Shown here one piece after another: positions 1 to 10,053 of a stretch of DNA of 64,000 bases. Made by a program: the position numbers and the translations under genes. The stretch spans positions 27,563,001-27,627,000 of the forward strand of contig NC_084891.1 in assembly GCF_958979055.1 (NCBI RefSeq), given 5' to 3'. Positions within the stretch are counted from its first letter, which is position 1; the number at the start of each line of letters is the position of its first letter. Source of the DNA: Alnus glutinosa. Its lineage: Eukaryota > Streptophyta > Magnoliopsida > Fagales > Betulaceae. The notes under the pieces were generated by a model. It was not told the DNA's origin. It searched no databases and saw only the letters and a program-made list of their open reading frames with translations.

Positions 1-1061
1 ATATAGACTTTAAGCATTTCATTGGTTGAGAATTGGATAAAGATCAACACCCTAAGTTTTCTCTTAGTTTGTTTTCATTTTCTGCTTTCATTCCTTCACT
101 CTATTGTTGTAGCTTCAATTCTACAACCTTTACTTTTATTTTTACTCTTAAGTTAAGTTAAATACGTTCTTTAATATTCCATTACGCAAAACAACTAATA
201 ATCTCTGTGGTTCGATCACCCTTACTATAGTACAATTGATTCGTACTATTGCGAGTGGTAAACTTATAAATTTAAAATCCACGTAGCTGCTTGGCGCTCT
301 ACCATTCACCTATGCAAGCTCTCAAAGAAGGGCATATGAAAATAAGATAATTATCACTTTTATAGTTTTATATGAATACTAAATAACATATGTTTAGATG
401 GTAGGTGATGCAACATTTTTCCATACATTTTGAAGTTGCAATGAGCATGTTGAATGATTAAGTGGCTATTTATGATGAAAATAAAATGAAATAATATAAT
501 AAACAAATGCAAGTTAAAGGTCATTGAGGATCAATTTGAGAACTAGATGAGCTATCTAAAAAAAAAAAAGAACTAGAGGAGTTAAATGTATGTCATGATA
601 TAGTCGTTTGTAACACACAGTGATGATTGGAGGGGTTATATTTTTTAATTAAGTTGAATGTGCTACACTAGCAAAATGGAGAAAATAATGTACGATGAGG
701 TGGTGAAAACATTTTACTATAGCCTGTTATTCTACCGTGAATATATCTTTCGATAGAGGTTAATGACATAAGATGTATTTTGAAACTGGCCCCAAGTGTT
801 TTGGAAGAAAGGCCTTGTTGCATGAATTGGAGTGTCTTGTGAATAAACTTTATGAAATTGCATAATTTCTTCCAAGATCAATTATTAGGACTTTCAGAAA
901 AACTGCTATGGGACGGTGGTTTTTACATTCATCTAAATTCATTTCTAAGTTGTGTACCTCAATCAGTTATCATGGAATTTGAATTAGAAGGGACTCTAAT
1001 AAGTGAAATATATGTCATATTGCAATAGTTGCTGTGCAAGTTTCTTTTCTTTTTTTGGTAA

Positions 1062-1180
1062 TTTTTTTTTTTATAAGTAATCGTAAAATTATTATAAAGG
1101 CACAAAAGGCGTAATGCAGGAAGTATACAAGAGATACACCTAACTAGAAGAAGAAAAAAGATCAAGAAAAGCATGAAAGC
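1062..1180 (-). mobile_element. LINE 3'-end fragment (poly-A tail and 3' UTR only)
   Basis: Read on the minus strand, this ends in a rightward 'acttataaaaaaa' A-run, preceded by a segment reading 'tgtatctcttgtatacttcc'. The same order (cttgtatac..., then a cttacttatcaaaaaaa tail) ends the longer LINE at 18632-21975. It is therefore a short 3' relic of the same LINE lineage, of the kind left by 5'-truncated insertion. No coding sequence is included. Confidence 0.55.
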
Positions 1181-1411
1181 TATAAATATTTAAGTCAAAG
1201 GGTGTTGGATATAAATGAGCTATATTTCATTGTCAGTTACTAGGAGCCTTTGGAAAGGGTTTAGTGTGAAAAAGTTTAGAAGAATGTATGATACTGCTTG
1301 ATCTCTATATGTTTAGAGGTTTCAGGTGCCCTTTGGGCTATGAGCCATCTCCTTCGTCTAATGGTTTATGCAAGTGACCCAATGGTCTGTATATCTGCAT
1401 TCTTTCCTTAA

Positions 1412-1501
1412 GGTATTAGTTACCTATAGTTTGATGATGTATCTTGTTTGTTGATAGGTGTTAGTTACCTATAATTGTATGATATATCTTGTTTGTTGAT
1501 T
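1412..1501. repeat. Two-copy 45-bp tandem duplication
   Basis: The units 1412-1456 and 1457-1501 share 'ttagttacctata' and 'tatcttgtttgttgat' and differ at a few bases. It is a local duplication with no coding content. Confidence 0.75.
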
Positions 1502-2786
1502 GCATGCAACCTTACTTATGGCTTGTAATAGAAATGTCTAAGACTAAGCAAAAAGAGCTCATAAGATGGACATCACTGTGTTTGTGTGGAATTGTGGCTT
1601 TGATAGTAGTTCGAAATTTAATCTTTATGCTTAATAGGTGATTGAATATAAGCAAAACTTCTAGTTTCAATTTTTGGAGGCACCTAGTCATGGCAGTTGC
1701 TTTGCAACTGTTTTACTTTGTTTTCCCATGTTGTTTAGTAGATGTCTCTTGTTTTAGATGTTGGTGCCATTTGGCCTTTGACATGAGTCCTAAAATTATC
1801 AGGAAAGAACCTAAGTTGAAGTTTCCATGTTAGTGATCATTTTTGACTTATCCCATAGTCATACCCTTTTGTCCAATTCATTTTTTTTTTTTTTGGACAT
1901 GCGTCAAATAGCAGGGCTATTATTGGGGGAATGAGGTGTTCCTGGATGGTTAAGTTAATTGTACAATTATGAGATTTACTTCTATAAAGTGCCTTTTCAG
2001 AGTCTCTTTTTGTAGAATTGATGTCTTCATAATTGTTTTCATCTCTTGAGTTCTACAGGCACAGTCTTCGTAATAAGGCAATTTATAGAATATGAATGTT
2101 TGTATGTGTGTGAGCATGTGTGCGCGTTAAAGGTTGAAGAATTACTTATTAAAAAAAAAAACGGTTGAAGAATCAGTGGATCTGTTATTCGTTTAGTTCT
2201 ATTGCTACAAAAGTTTTAATGGCTCCATGCTGATGCGTTAGTAAGATTGGTGCAACTTAGCAGGCTTTCTTATTTTTCCCTTCTAAAATTGTCTTTTTCT
2301 TTCTTTTTGAAAATGAGGGTTAGCCCAAGACTTCTACCACTTCCAACATGGGAGGGTCAATTCACTATGATAAGTTCTACAGACTCGCGGCTAGGGCATG
2401 CAAAAGAGCCAGACTGAAAGGTGACTGAAAACCTTAGTTGGCCAACCATTTAAAGGAATGTTGCCTTTCCAGAGTGTCTGACACAAGATACATCTTTAAT
2501 CTTGAGTTGATATAAGTAGTTGTCTACAATGCTATTCTGACATGGGGATCAAAAGTTGCAGGGTCAGATCAGAGGCTTTTTAAACTGCTCCGGTGTCAGA
2601 TTCAATGATTTGAAAGATTCCGAAGTTGCTGACAGAGGATGGATGCTTGTCAATGACTAATTTTTTTTTTCCAATTTATTGGTGGCAGTGCTAATGTTGC
2701 TGAAAAAAGCCTCAAATTTAAAGTTCACCATAGTTTTTAAGCGAGTTCTGTCTCAGCTCAGCATGTACAGGATTCGTTAGAACAAC

Positions 2787-2883
2787 CATCCTTGTTTACC
2801 CGTTTGAATTGATCAAATGATCATCTACATTTTGCATCCTTGTTTACCGGGTAGAATTGACCAAATTGTCATATGCACTTTCT
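2787..2883. repeat. Two-copy ~49-bp tandem duplication
   Basis: Copies at 2787-2835 and 2836-2883 both start with 'catccttgtttacc', continue with 'gaattga' and end with a 'tca...tttt'-type segment. They are diverged, so the duplication is not recent. Confidence 0.65.
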
Positions 2884-3832
2884 TTTATCTTTTGTTGAGG
2901 GGTAGAGGATTTTGAAGTTAGTTTGGCTTGGCTCCTATGCTTGCCGGATGGAAAATCTGAACCATGTTGAAGGGAGGTTGGATATTTGGCCGTTTGTCTT
3001 CCTAGTGCCAAAGGATTGAAATTTCATTGAGGAAAATTAGATGCCGTGAAATGTTTCCTCCGGAAACTATGAAAGATTCAAGAGATTTTTTTTATTAAGC
3101 AATTTACCTAGAGGTTGAGAGTAGAAAGATTGCCAGCAGTTCCGAGGAGGGCATAAAGTTAAGCTGATTCCTGAAATGTCTAGTTAACCAGAGTCTCGAA
3201 TTATATGTGTTACTATCTTAAGAAATAGCCACACCCAGTTATAGGTCCCATCTGAATCTTGTCTTGTTTGTGAGGAGTTGTTATTTTATTTTTAACTTCT
3301 TCAGGGCCAAGTTCATGGGTCTATGTTCAAGATATAGTCCAAAACAAGTAGGTCATAGCTGGTAATTGGATGGAAATTGGTGTACTATATCCATTTTTGT
3401 AGCCAAATGCCCCATCATAAATGGTTATTAGTTCAAATGTATTAGAATTGAGATATGCAATAGTCCTCGTGATTATCTTAATCTTTCTGAATTACACTGA
3501 AATTAGTGTGATAATGTGAAGTTATTTCATGCATATTTGGGTTTGGTAGTTTGCTTTGGGATATTTTTTATTCTTTTAGGTTGTCCTTCATTTTTGTTTG
3601 GCTTGTATATATTCATTTTACTTTAAATTTGAAGTCAGATAATAATTTGAAACAAGGTTAGAGAGAAAGTGGTGGTGAATTTTATGTATTGAAGTATTTT
3701 TACACTACCATTTCCCTGTGTACCAAAGCTTTAGCCTTTAGTTCCTTAACAGCATTTGTGAAATTTAATGAGGATCCAGCGTTTTATATACTCGCCTATT
3801 TAACATATTATCCTATCTATAATGATAAACAG

Positions 3833-5358
3833 GTTAGGCTGTTCCTATCAGAGGAATCACCTTCACAAGCTGGGTTGGGCTCTCAAGATCATCTCCAAGC
3901 AAAGACATCGTTGTTGTTGCATTCAATTGGATCAGGGTCCGGTGATAATCCTCCTCTCAGTTTTGAAGGGGTTCATCTTGCTAACCACTTGCAGATTAAG
4001 TTGTCTCAGATTCCTCTGGTCGAATGGAGTTCTCCTCCTCGGGTAAATCATGCTTCTAAGAATTTTGATTTTGACCATTTTCCTTGTATTTTTGAAGTGG
4101 ATTGTGCCAACGAAAATCCATTACGAAAGCTTCACCTTAGGCTCTTTGCTTTGCTTTCTTAATGTTATTTTTGTTATATTTAATTTTTACAGTTTGTGCT
4201 GGATGTCACTTGGCAAGTGGTTGCTGGGGAAGAAAGCAAAGAGAGTGAGGTTGAAAATCAGAGGGAGATGAGAGTACTTGAAGCTGTTTATCCACGCCCC
4301 TCGGCCATTCCTCCAAAGTATGATACTTACTCTTCCCTTGAAAAGATTTTGCTCTTGGCTTATCCTCTTCCTTGAACTGATCAGTTTTTATTGTCTCTGT
4401 ACAACTCCTCTGTTTTGGTGGATGCAGAAGACTCGAGTCACAACAATGAGCAAGCTTTTTTGATACCCTTACTCCCATTGAAGATGAAGATGTGACACTA
4501 GATATATCTTTTGATTCCATGGCACCATTTCCGGATTCCTTATGCCAACATCCACTACCATTTGCTCCTAGAATTCCATCTCCATCCCCATGTAGTTTAC
4601 CTACTATTGCAAACCCTTCTACCCAGACAACAGCTGCTGGAATGGTCTTTGGTGGAGAACTTGATGTACCTGATGTTGCAGCATCTGCATTTGCCGCCTT
4701 TAATGCAATTGTGAAGAGCAATGAGCAAGGAAGCTTGATTGACCATAACTTGTTCATTAAAATTCTAAGCAACCCAAAAATGATTGAGAAATTGGTTACG
4801 GACTACGGACCGGCCACTAACACACATGACGTATTGAAGCCAAGGTCACCTCCAGTGTCTTCATCAGATCAACCTCCTGTTCACATTGACCGGACAGTAA
4901 CATGTACATCCTCATCGGCTACCCTATTGGCCAGTCTTTTCTACCATTAGCCAAATGGGGTTAGGGCGGGACCTCTGAATCCACAACTTCCTCTGCCACC
5001 ACTAGTCGTTCCAGTTTCCTCTCCACCCCTTGTTAGAGCTCCTCCAGCAAAGGACATCAGCTACTATAAGAGCTTGATTCAACAACATGGAGGAGAAAGA
5101 CAGGAGGCCCCTCCACAATATGGTAATCGTCTGAGTCACCAGTCAGGAGCAAACCAGGAATTAGTAAGTAACCACAGATCAATAGATATGAGGCCCAAAA
5201 TAACGAAGCTTTGCATATACTTCAATAGTTCAAGGGGATGTCGACATGGAGCCAACTGTTCATATTAACATGATGCATCATTCCAGCAATGGGGTAGAGG
5301 CGTGCCGGAGGTGTAAAGTGCAAATAGAATGAAAGTGGATAGGGAAATCAGCAATTAG
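3833..5358 (+). pseudogene. Decayed CCCH zinc-finger gene (Arabidopsis zinc finger CCCH domain-containing protein 6 type)
   Basis: Three exon-like blocks match the C3H6-type plant protein. Block 3833-4042 encodes VRLFLSEESPSQAGLGSQDH and onward to a clean donor. Block 4193-4317 begins FVLDVTWQVV. A long last exon (4405-5358) runs through ISYYKSLIQQHGGERQ and the zinc finger C-IYFNSSRG-C-RHGAN-C-SY*H. The gene is broken in several ways. The acceptor before 4405 reads CAA, not CAG. One base is missing near 4467, shifting the frame. In-frame stops lie at 4948-4950 (TAG), in the finger at about 5266-5268 (TAA) and in the tail at about 5314-5316 (TAA), each where the family would be expected to have Gln. 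The normal first exon was not found. Family members are nuclear nucleic-acid-binding candidates; this copy cannot make one. Confidence 0.88.
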
Positions 5359-6018
5359 TCTCACTCATGTATGTATATTTTCCAGATGGAAATGCTTATT
5401 GCAGCAGCTCTCAATCTTTTAGTTCTGTTTTGACTTGGTCTTATCATCAAATTGTATTCATCATTTTACTCTTTCCTGCGTGGAACATTAAAATTTATAT
5501 TCTGGTTAGAGCTTTGATGGGACAATTAAATTGCGGGTTTAAGTTAATGTAAGAGCAATTTTTCTTCGTGTTGCATAGTATGCAGAATAATTGCATTTCT
5601 AAATAAATGTGAAAGTAGATGTGCCAAATTATGATCTAGTAGTAACATTCTTCTTTGATAAAAAAAAAAAAAAAATTTATTGGCAAAAAGTAGAATTTTC
5701 ACACGATTTTAACAAAATTCCTTTATCGGATATGTGAGTAATCTTAGAGTGAGGGAAGGGAAATGTCAATAAATGTGTAGGGAGAAAGGAGATCAAAGCA
5801 GTGACTTTTCCTCATGAGTCATGTGGTATGGATCTTAGGAATTTGCAACTTCGGGGCAGTTCCAATACCTCAATCCGTAATCTTTTCTTGAGAGTTAAGT
5901 TAGAGATTAATAAGGAATAAATCTTTATTTATTTTGTAGTCTAGTATAACAAGGAATAAATCTCTAATTCATAATCTTTCCTTACTATAGTTGTTCTAGT
6001 CTTAAAAGTCAATACCTA
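5359..6018. other. AT-rich intergenic stretch
   Basis: This is the stretch downstream of the zinc-finger pseudogene. It contains an A-run (about 5661-5675) and short chance ORFs only. The left LTR of the following element may begin somewhere here, because only its last ~190 bp could be matched to the right repeat. Confidence 0.5.
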
Positions 6019-7330
6019 ATTGGTCTCTTATGTATTCGGTAGTTTATTGTTTCTCTATTTAAAGGGAAACTATCAATAACAAATAAGAGAGTTGATTATT
6101 ATTTTATAACACAGTTTTTTTGTGTTTTGAAGGTCAAGGCTATCTTGAATTAGCCATTGGCGATCACAGCTCTCTCGAAGTAGCCGATTTCTCATTTCCT
6201 ATGTTTTGTTACATCAAGTAGTATTAGAGCAATGTTGATTGTTTTCTACAGCAATCACCGATTCATGGCTACACAACAACGCGGTGATAGGCTCTTTGAG
6301 ATTCTGCATGAGGTATGCTCTATCATGGAGCATATCAGCGATGTGTGCCATCAAGTTGCCCTAAAAACCAAATCTAGCATCCCACCACCGTGCAACAACA
6401 CAACCCACAAATCTTAACCTTTTACCACTTACCCCACCGGCACCACTCTTTCCCTCAGTCTCACCCAAACCCAGTGTTCTTGTTAATCCCCAAACATCCC
6501 ATTCGACCACCCAGCAACCCAAACACGCCGTTAACCACCAACGTGGCTGCTACATCATCAGATCTTTCAAACCTGCCACAAGCCACCGTGTCGCTACTCC
6601 CTTCAGCCGCATATCATCGCACCACCACCTCCCCATGCCTCCGATCTCACTGATCTCACAAACCCCTTGCAAAGTTGTGCCATTTAGGTCCTCTCCGCAC
6701 AACAGTTCACTAGAATTGTGGCTTATGAGAAAGAAGAAAAATAAATATGCTTCCTTTGTTTGGTGCAGAAAAGAAAAAAAATAAAGTCTTGGTCAACAAG
6801 TCAAACTAATAAGAAGAAAAAAAAAGCGTCAGATGTGCTTCTTAGAGGAAGAATAGAAAAGAAAAAATAAATCAAGAAGAAAAAGTCACGAGACGACCTT
6901 TGGTAGAAAGATAAAAAAAAAATAAAAAAATAAATAAAAAATAAATAAAAATAGAAGGAAAAGAAAAAGGTAATGTGATTGAAAGGTAAAAGGTCATTTG
7001 ATTGGCTGACATGCACAACAGTGGAGAACGCGCCTTGATCTTAATGATTTTTAATATTTGTTATTTTAATAGTTGTTAAATGATAGTTTTATAAGTGTTA
7101 ATTGGTTTTTATTGTCAGTATTTTAGTTTTCATTGGTCTCTTATGTAATTAGTAGTCTATTGTTTATATATTTAAAGGGAAACTATCAAGTATCAATAAC
7201 AAAGTAAGGAGTTGATTATTATTTTAGAATACAATTTTCTGTGCTTTGGAGGTCAAGGCTCCCTCGAAGTAGCCATTGGAGATCACGACTCTCTCGAAGT
7301 AATTCATTTATCATTTCCTATGTTTTGTTA
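6019..7330 (+). mobile_element. Degenerate LTR-retrotransposon remnant with two direct repeats
   Basis: Direct repeats at 6019-6211 and 7132-7330 share long blocks (for example 'aaagggaaactatcaa', 'gagttgattattatttta', 'tcatttcctatgttttgtta'). Just after the left repeat, 6219-6230 reads TAGTATTAGAGC, two substitutions away from the initiator-tRNA-Met primer-binding consensus TGGTATCAGAGC. A short gag-like start follows (MATQQRGDRLFEILHEVC, from 6264), then proline- and threonine-rich decayed sequence and purine-rich DNA (6770-6970), perhaps an expanded polypurine tract. No protease, integrase or reverse transcriptase is present, so this was a small non-autonomous or deleted copy. The outer LTR edges were not resolved. 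Confidence 0.65.
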
Positions 7331-8020
7331 TTAGTGGGTTCGCATCATAGGATAAGGATAATTGAAATTTCTTATTGAAAAATTTTAAAATTTGGGCTGG
7401 GAATGAAAAATGGTATCTTAGGTCCCGAAGTGCTTGGGAAGGTGGGCTTTAACACCTCGAGCTGCATGAAACCTTGGGACTCGGGGTCCCCTACTCTCAA
7501 TCCTTTTTTATAGGGTGTGCTGTTGGGGAGTAGGTCTTGTAATCCTCTCTGTGAGACTGTATGAATTGTGTGTGATTTAGACAACAATTACAAGGGGATT
7601 CATATCCATACTGTTGCTATCACTTAAGGTTACAGCGATGTGATTCATCATTTATTTTTCTCAAAATAGGGTTGGGAGGTGGGGGATTCACACTTTCAAT
7701 ATTCTATTACGGTGCATTTGAAGCTAAAAGATTAACGATACGTTTGTTATTCAAAATGACTATTCTATTAAGAAAAATAATAATTATATATAAAAAAAAG
7801 AAAAAGAAAAGAAAAAATAGCTATTACAGGGAATTGAATAACTATTCATATTATTGAGTTTGGAAACAACACATATGTCTTCATTGGAATTGAACTAAAA
7901 TTACTAAAATACCCACAATTTTTTTTAAAAAAAATAAAAATTGAACGACAACAAAGAAATCCTATTCGTGAACTGAGACTAGAAGCAATCAACTCAAGCA
8001 AAAAGCTCAGAGGCTGAGTG
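7331..8020. other. Intergenic stretch, no gene seen
   Basis: AT-rich sequence between the LTR remnant and the MRP RNA terminator, with an A/G-rich tract at about 7780-7820. The ORFs are short and unlike known proteins. Confidence 0.5.
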
Positions 8021-8028
8021 AAAAAAAA
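8021..8028 (-). terminator. RNA polymerase III-type T8 terminator
   Basis: The minus strand reads T8 three bases after the closing stem of the MRP-like RNA. It is the first run of four or more T residues downstream of the tRNA-Phe gene: no AAAA occurs on the plus strand between 8029 and 8305. This suggests one Pol III unit covering both RNAs. Confidence 0.7.
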
Positions 8029-8031
8029 GTT

Positions 8032-8300
8032 GGACCACGAGAGAGTAAGCCCCGTTCAGTTAGCCCAATGGACCATGTGAATAACTGCGTGTTGTCGGCC
8101 AACATGCTTCGGCAGGAATTCGAGGGGCTCCACACACGTCTCAGCCCTTCGCACGATGGCGAGAGAATTCCCAACTTCGAAGACCACCTCGTTTCCGAGG
8201 CTGCATCTCTGCAGAAAGCGGCCCGGGGACTTTCCTGGGCCCATGCAATATAGCAGGCAAACTATAAGCAAATGGCCCGTTCACATCTCTCTCGTGGTCC
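8032..8300 (-). ncRNA. MRP: Probable RNase MRP RNA, directly 3' of tRNA-Phe
   Basis: RNase MRP RNA is the catalytic-RNA-type component of the nucleolar enzyme that processes pre-rRNA. On the minus strand the 269-nt segment starts GGACCACGAGAGAG and ends with its exact complement CTCTCTCGTGGTCC (8287-8300 pairs with 8032-8045), as expected for the P1 helix. The CR-I motif GGAAAGTCCCCGG lies at 8223-8235, about 65 nt from the 5' end. This matches the MRP form of CR-I (human GGAAAGUCCCCGG) rather than the RNase P form. The length fits plant MRP RNAs (about 260 nt), and T8 follows immediately. Only 5 nt separate its 5' end from the tRNA 3' end, so I infer a dicistronic precursor cut by tRNA 3' processing. 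No separate USE/TATA promoter could fit between the genes. The identification rests on remembered motifs and was not checked by a covariance model. Confidence 0.8.
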
Positions 8301-8305
8301 GGAAT

Positions 8306-8330
8306 TGCGGTGAGCGTGGATCGAACACGC

Positions 8331-8373
<43 letters not shown>

Positions 8374-8378
8374 CCCGC
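8306..8378 (-). tRNA. trnF-GAA: tRNA-Phe (GAA)
   Basis: The minus strand folds as a standard 73-nt nuclear plant tRNA without CCA or intron. It has acceptor GCGGGGA, D-arm AGCTCAGTTGGGAGAGC, anticodon stem-loop CAGACTGAAGATCTG with GAA, T-arm CGTGTTCGATCCACG, and 3' end TCACCGC plus discriminator A. The A box and B box (GTTCGATCC) are intact. TTGTTCAAT lies just upstream of the 5' end, giving the CAA motif typical of plant tRNA start sites. There is no T-run after the gene; the next one is about 280 nt downstream, beyond the MRP-like RNA. This tRNA therefore probably acts as the promoter and 5' part of a longer Pol III transcript. Confidence 0.97.
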
Positions 8379-8504
8379 ATATTGAACAATGCTTCCGCCA
8401 TATTGCATTTGACTACAGACTCTAGACTCTCACTTTCGGTAACCCCTCTAAGGCTCTAATTCTCGAGCAGAAAGCGAAAGAGAGTGAGAGAGGAGGCTGT
8501 AAGA
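8379..8504. promoter_or_regulatory. Short divergent Pol III / Pol II intergenic region
   Basis: Only 126 bp separate the 5' end of tRNA-Phe (minus) from the ATG of the mL53 gene (plus), so the mL53 leader and core promoter must lie in or across this interval. It contains the tRNA CAA start motif and GA-rich leader sequence (about 8470-8500). No TATA box for the plus-strand gene was recognised. Confidence 0.5.
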
Positions 8505-10002
8505 ATGTTGAAGTTCCTCTCAAGGGTTCGGATCGAGTTCAATGCGTTAGACCCACGCACAGCGTCGTGCATGGAGTTCTTGGCGCAGTGCAATGCGCGC
8601 AAGGCCAAAGAGTCCAACGCCGCTTGTCAAGTCCAGGTGAAGCGCCGAACCGACGACCACCCGCCCCAGATCACCGTCACTTTCGTCAACGGGGTTGAGG
8701 AGGTCTTCGACGCCACATCCACCCCGGCCCAGACCATAAGGAACATGATTCTCGAAAAGGGTCAGCTCCTCGAGACCGAGCAAATGTTCCGAGAGGCTGG
8801 CGAGGCCTGGCCCGTTATGATCCCTGAGGAGGAGCTCCACCAACTCGCCCCCGGTACCAAGGTGCGGTATTGTTCTCTCTCGCTGCTTAGATTTTTGGGT
8901 TGTCTTTCGTTTGGGTTTATATTCTAGGGCGCGGTTGAGGAATTTGGTCGAACAGTTGGTATGGAAGATTTTTTTGATGGTGAATTATTATTTTGGTGCT
9001 TGTAGTTCTGAGGCCGTTATAACAATGATTACTATTTCTTGTTGATAAAGCAACTTTCTTTCATTTTGGTCGAATGCAATAAGTGGGACACTGGTATATC
9101 TTATTAGTCTCTCCCCAACTTTCTACAAATGGGTGCACATTTGATTCTGTGGTGCATGTCTGTAACATTTATCATCTCATTATATGGGTTGTGTGACTTC
9201 AGCGATTCAGGGATTGTAACTTCTGGTCTATATGATTTGTTGTGTGTGGATGAGGGGGGTTGACCGCTGTTATCTCTTTTGTTTTGTTTCAAAGCTTACT
9301 CTATAGTTTTCACTTTACATGTTTCCAAAATCTTAAACGATATTTCGTTTAAAACTCAGCGTTTTACAGATGGAGTTTTACGGGTTAAGTATCATGTTGT
9401 CCTAACAATTTAACTCGATGGACCAACCTGAAGCTTAACTTCAATGTTATGGCTTTCAAATGGGGGTTGAGAATCTGAATCCCTTGGAAAGCATTTTGCC
9501 TCTAAGTAGAACTCTAGCACGTGTGTTAGTATGTGCTGCATCCCCTCCTTCCCATACACTTATCACCACAAGCACCAATCTAAAACTGAGGGTAAGAAAA
9601 CTTGATGATGAATTGAACCATTTTTATTTTATTTTTATATAATTGCATGAAAATTGTTGTACCATATGATTTATAGAGATGGTCACAGGGTGTTGGACAT
9701 GGCCAACTCCTGAAATTCAGATGCAAGGACTTGGTTAAATATGTGCGTCTTTGTGAATTTATATTGTTAGACACATATGTTTTTCTATGTTAAGTGTTCA
9801 TTTGCTTGTAAGAGAACAGTAGGTAGTGAAAATAAGAAAAAATATGATGGAACCCCTTTGTGCTTTACCTGATTTTGACTTTTAGAAACCAGTTTTCAAT
9901 TTTGCAAAATTAAGAACCGAATTAACGATCATTTTAAATTGGAGACCTTTATTCATTTTTCCGTCACATAACAAAAATGATATGAAAATAAAATTATGAC
10001 CT

Positions 10003-10053
<51 letters not shown>

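Larger units (their letters stand above)
1..3832. other. Repeat-rich intergenic DNA upstream of zinc-finger pseudogene
   Basis: No convincing gene is visible. Bases about 60-290 resemble the end of a plant LTR retrotransposon (a pyrimidine-rich stretch, then a 'ctctgtggttcgatc' and 'cttgcgagtgg'-like motif), but there is no partner repeat, so this is only a suggestion. A LINE 3' tail lies at 1062-1180, and two short tandem duplications lie at 1412-1501 and 2787-2883. Otherwise the stretch is AT-rich with only short chance ORFs. The missing first exon of the zinc-finger pseudogene was looked for here and not found. Confidence 0.5.

Noticed and set aside
3689-3832. In-frame N-terminal extension of the zinc-finger pseudogene
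   Set aside because: The residues do not resemble the family's first exon, and an AG acceptor at 3831-3832 with in-phase sequence after it marks this as intron.
8068-8425. ORFs across the tRNA-Phe / MRP RNA region on both strands
   Set aside because: The sequence is explained by structured RNA genes; the ORFs cross the tRNA and have no protein similarity.
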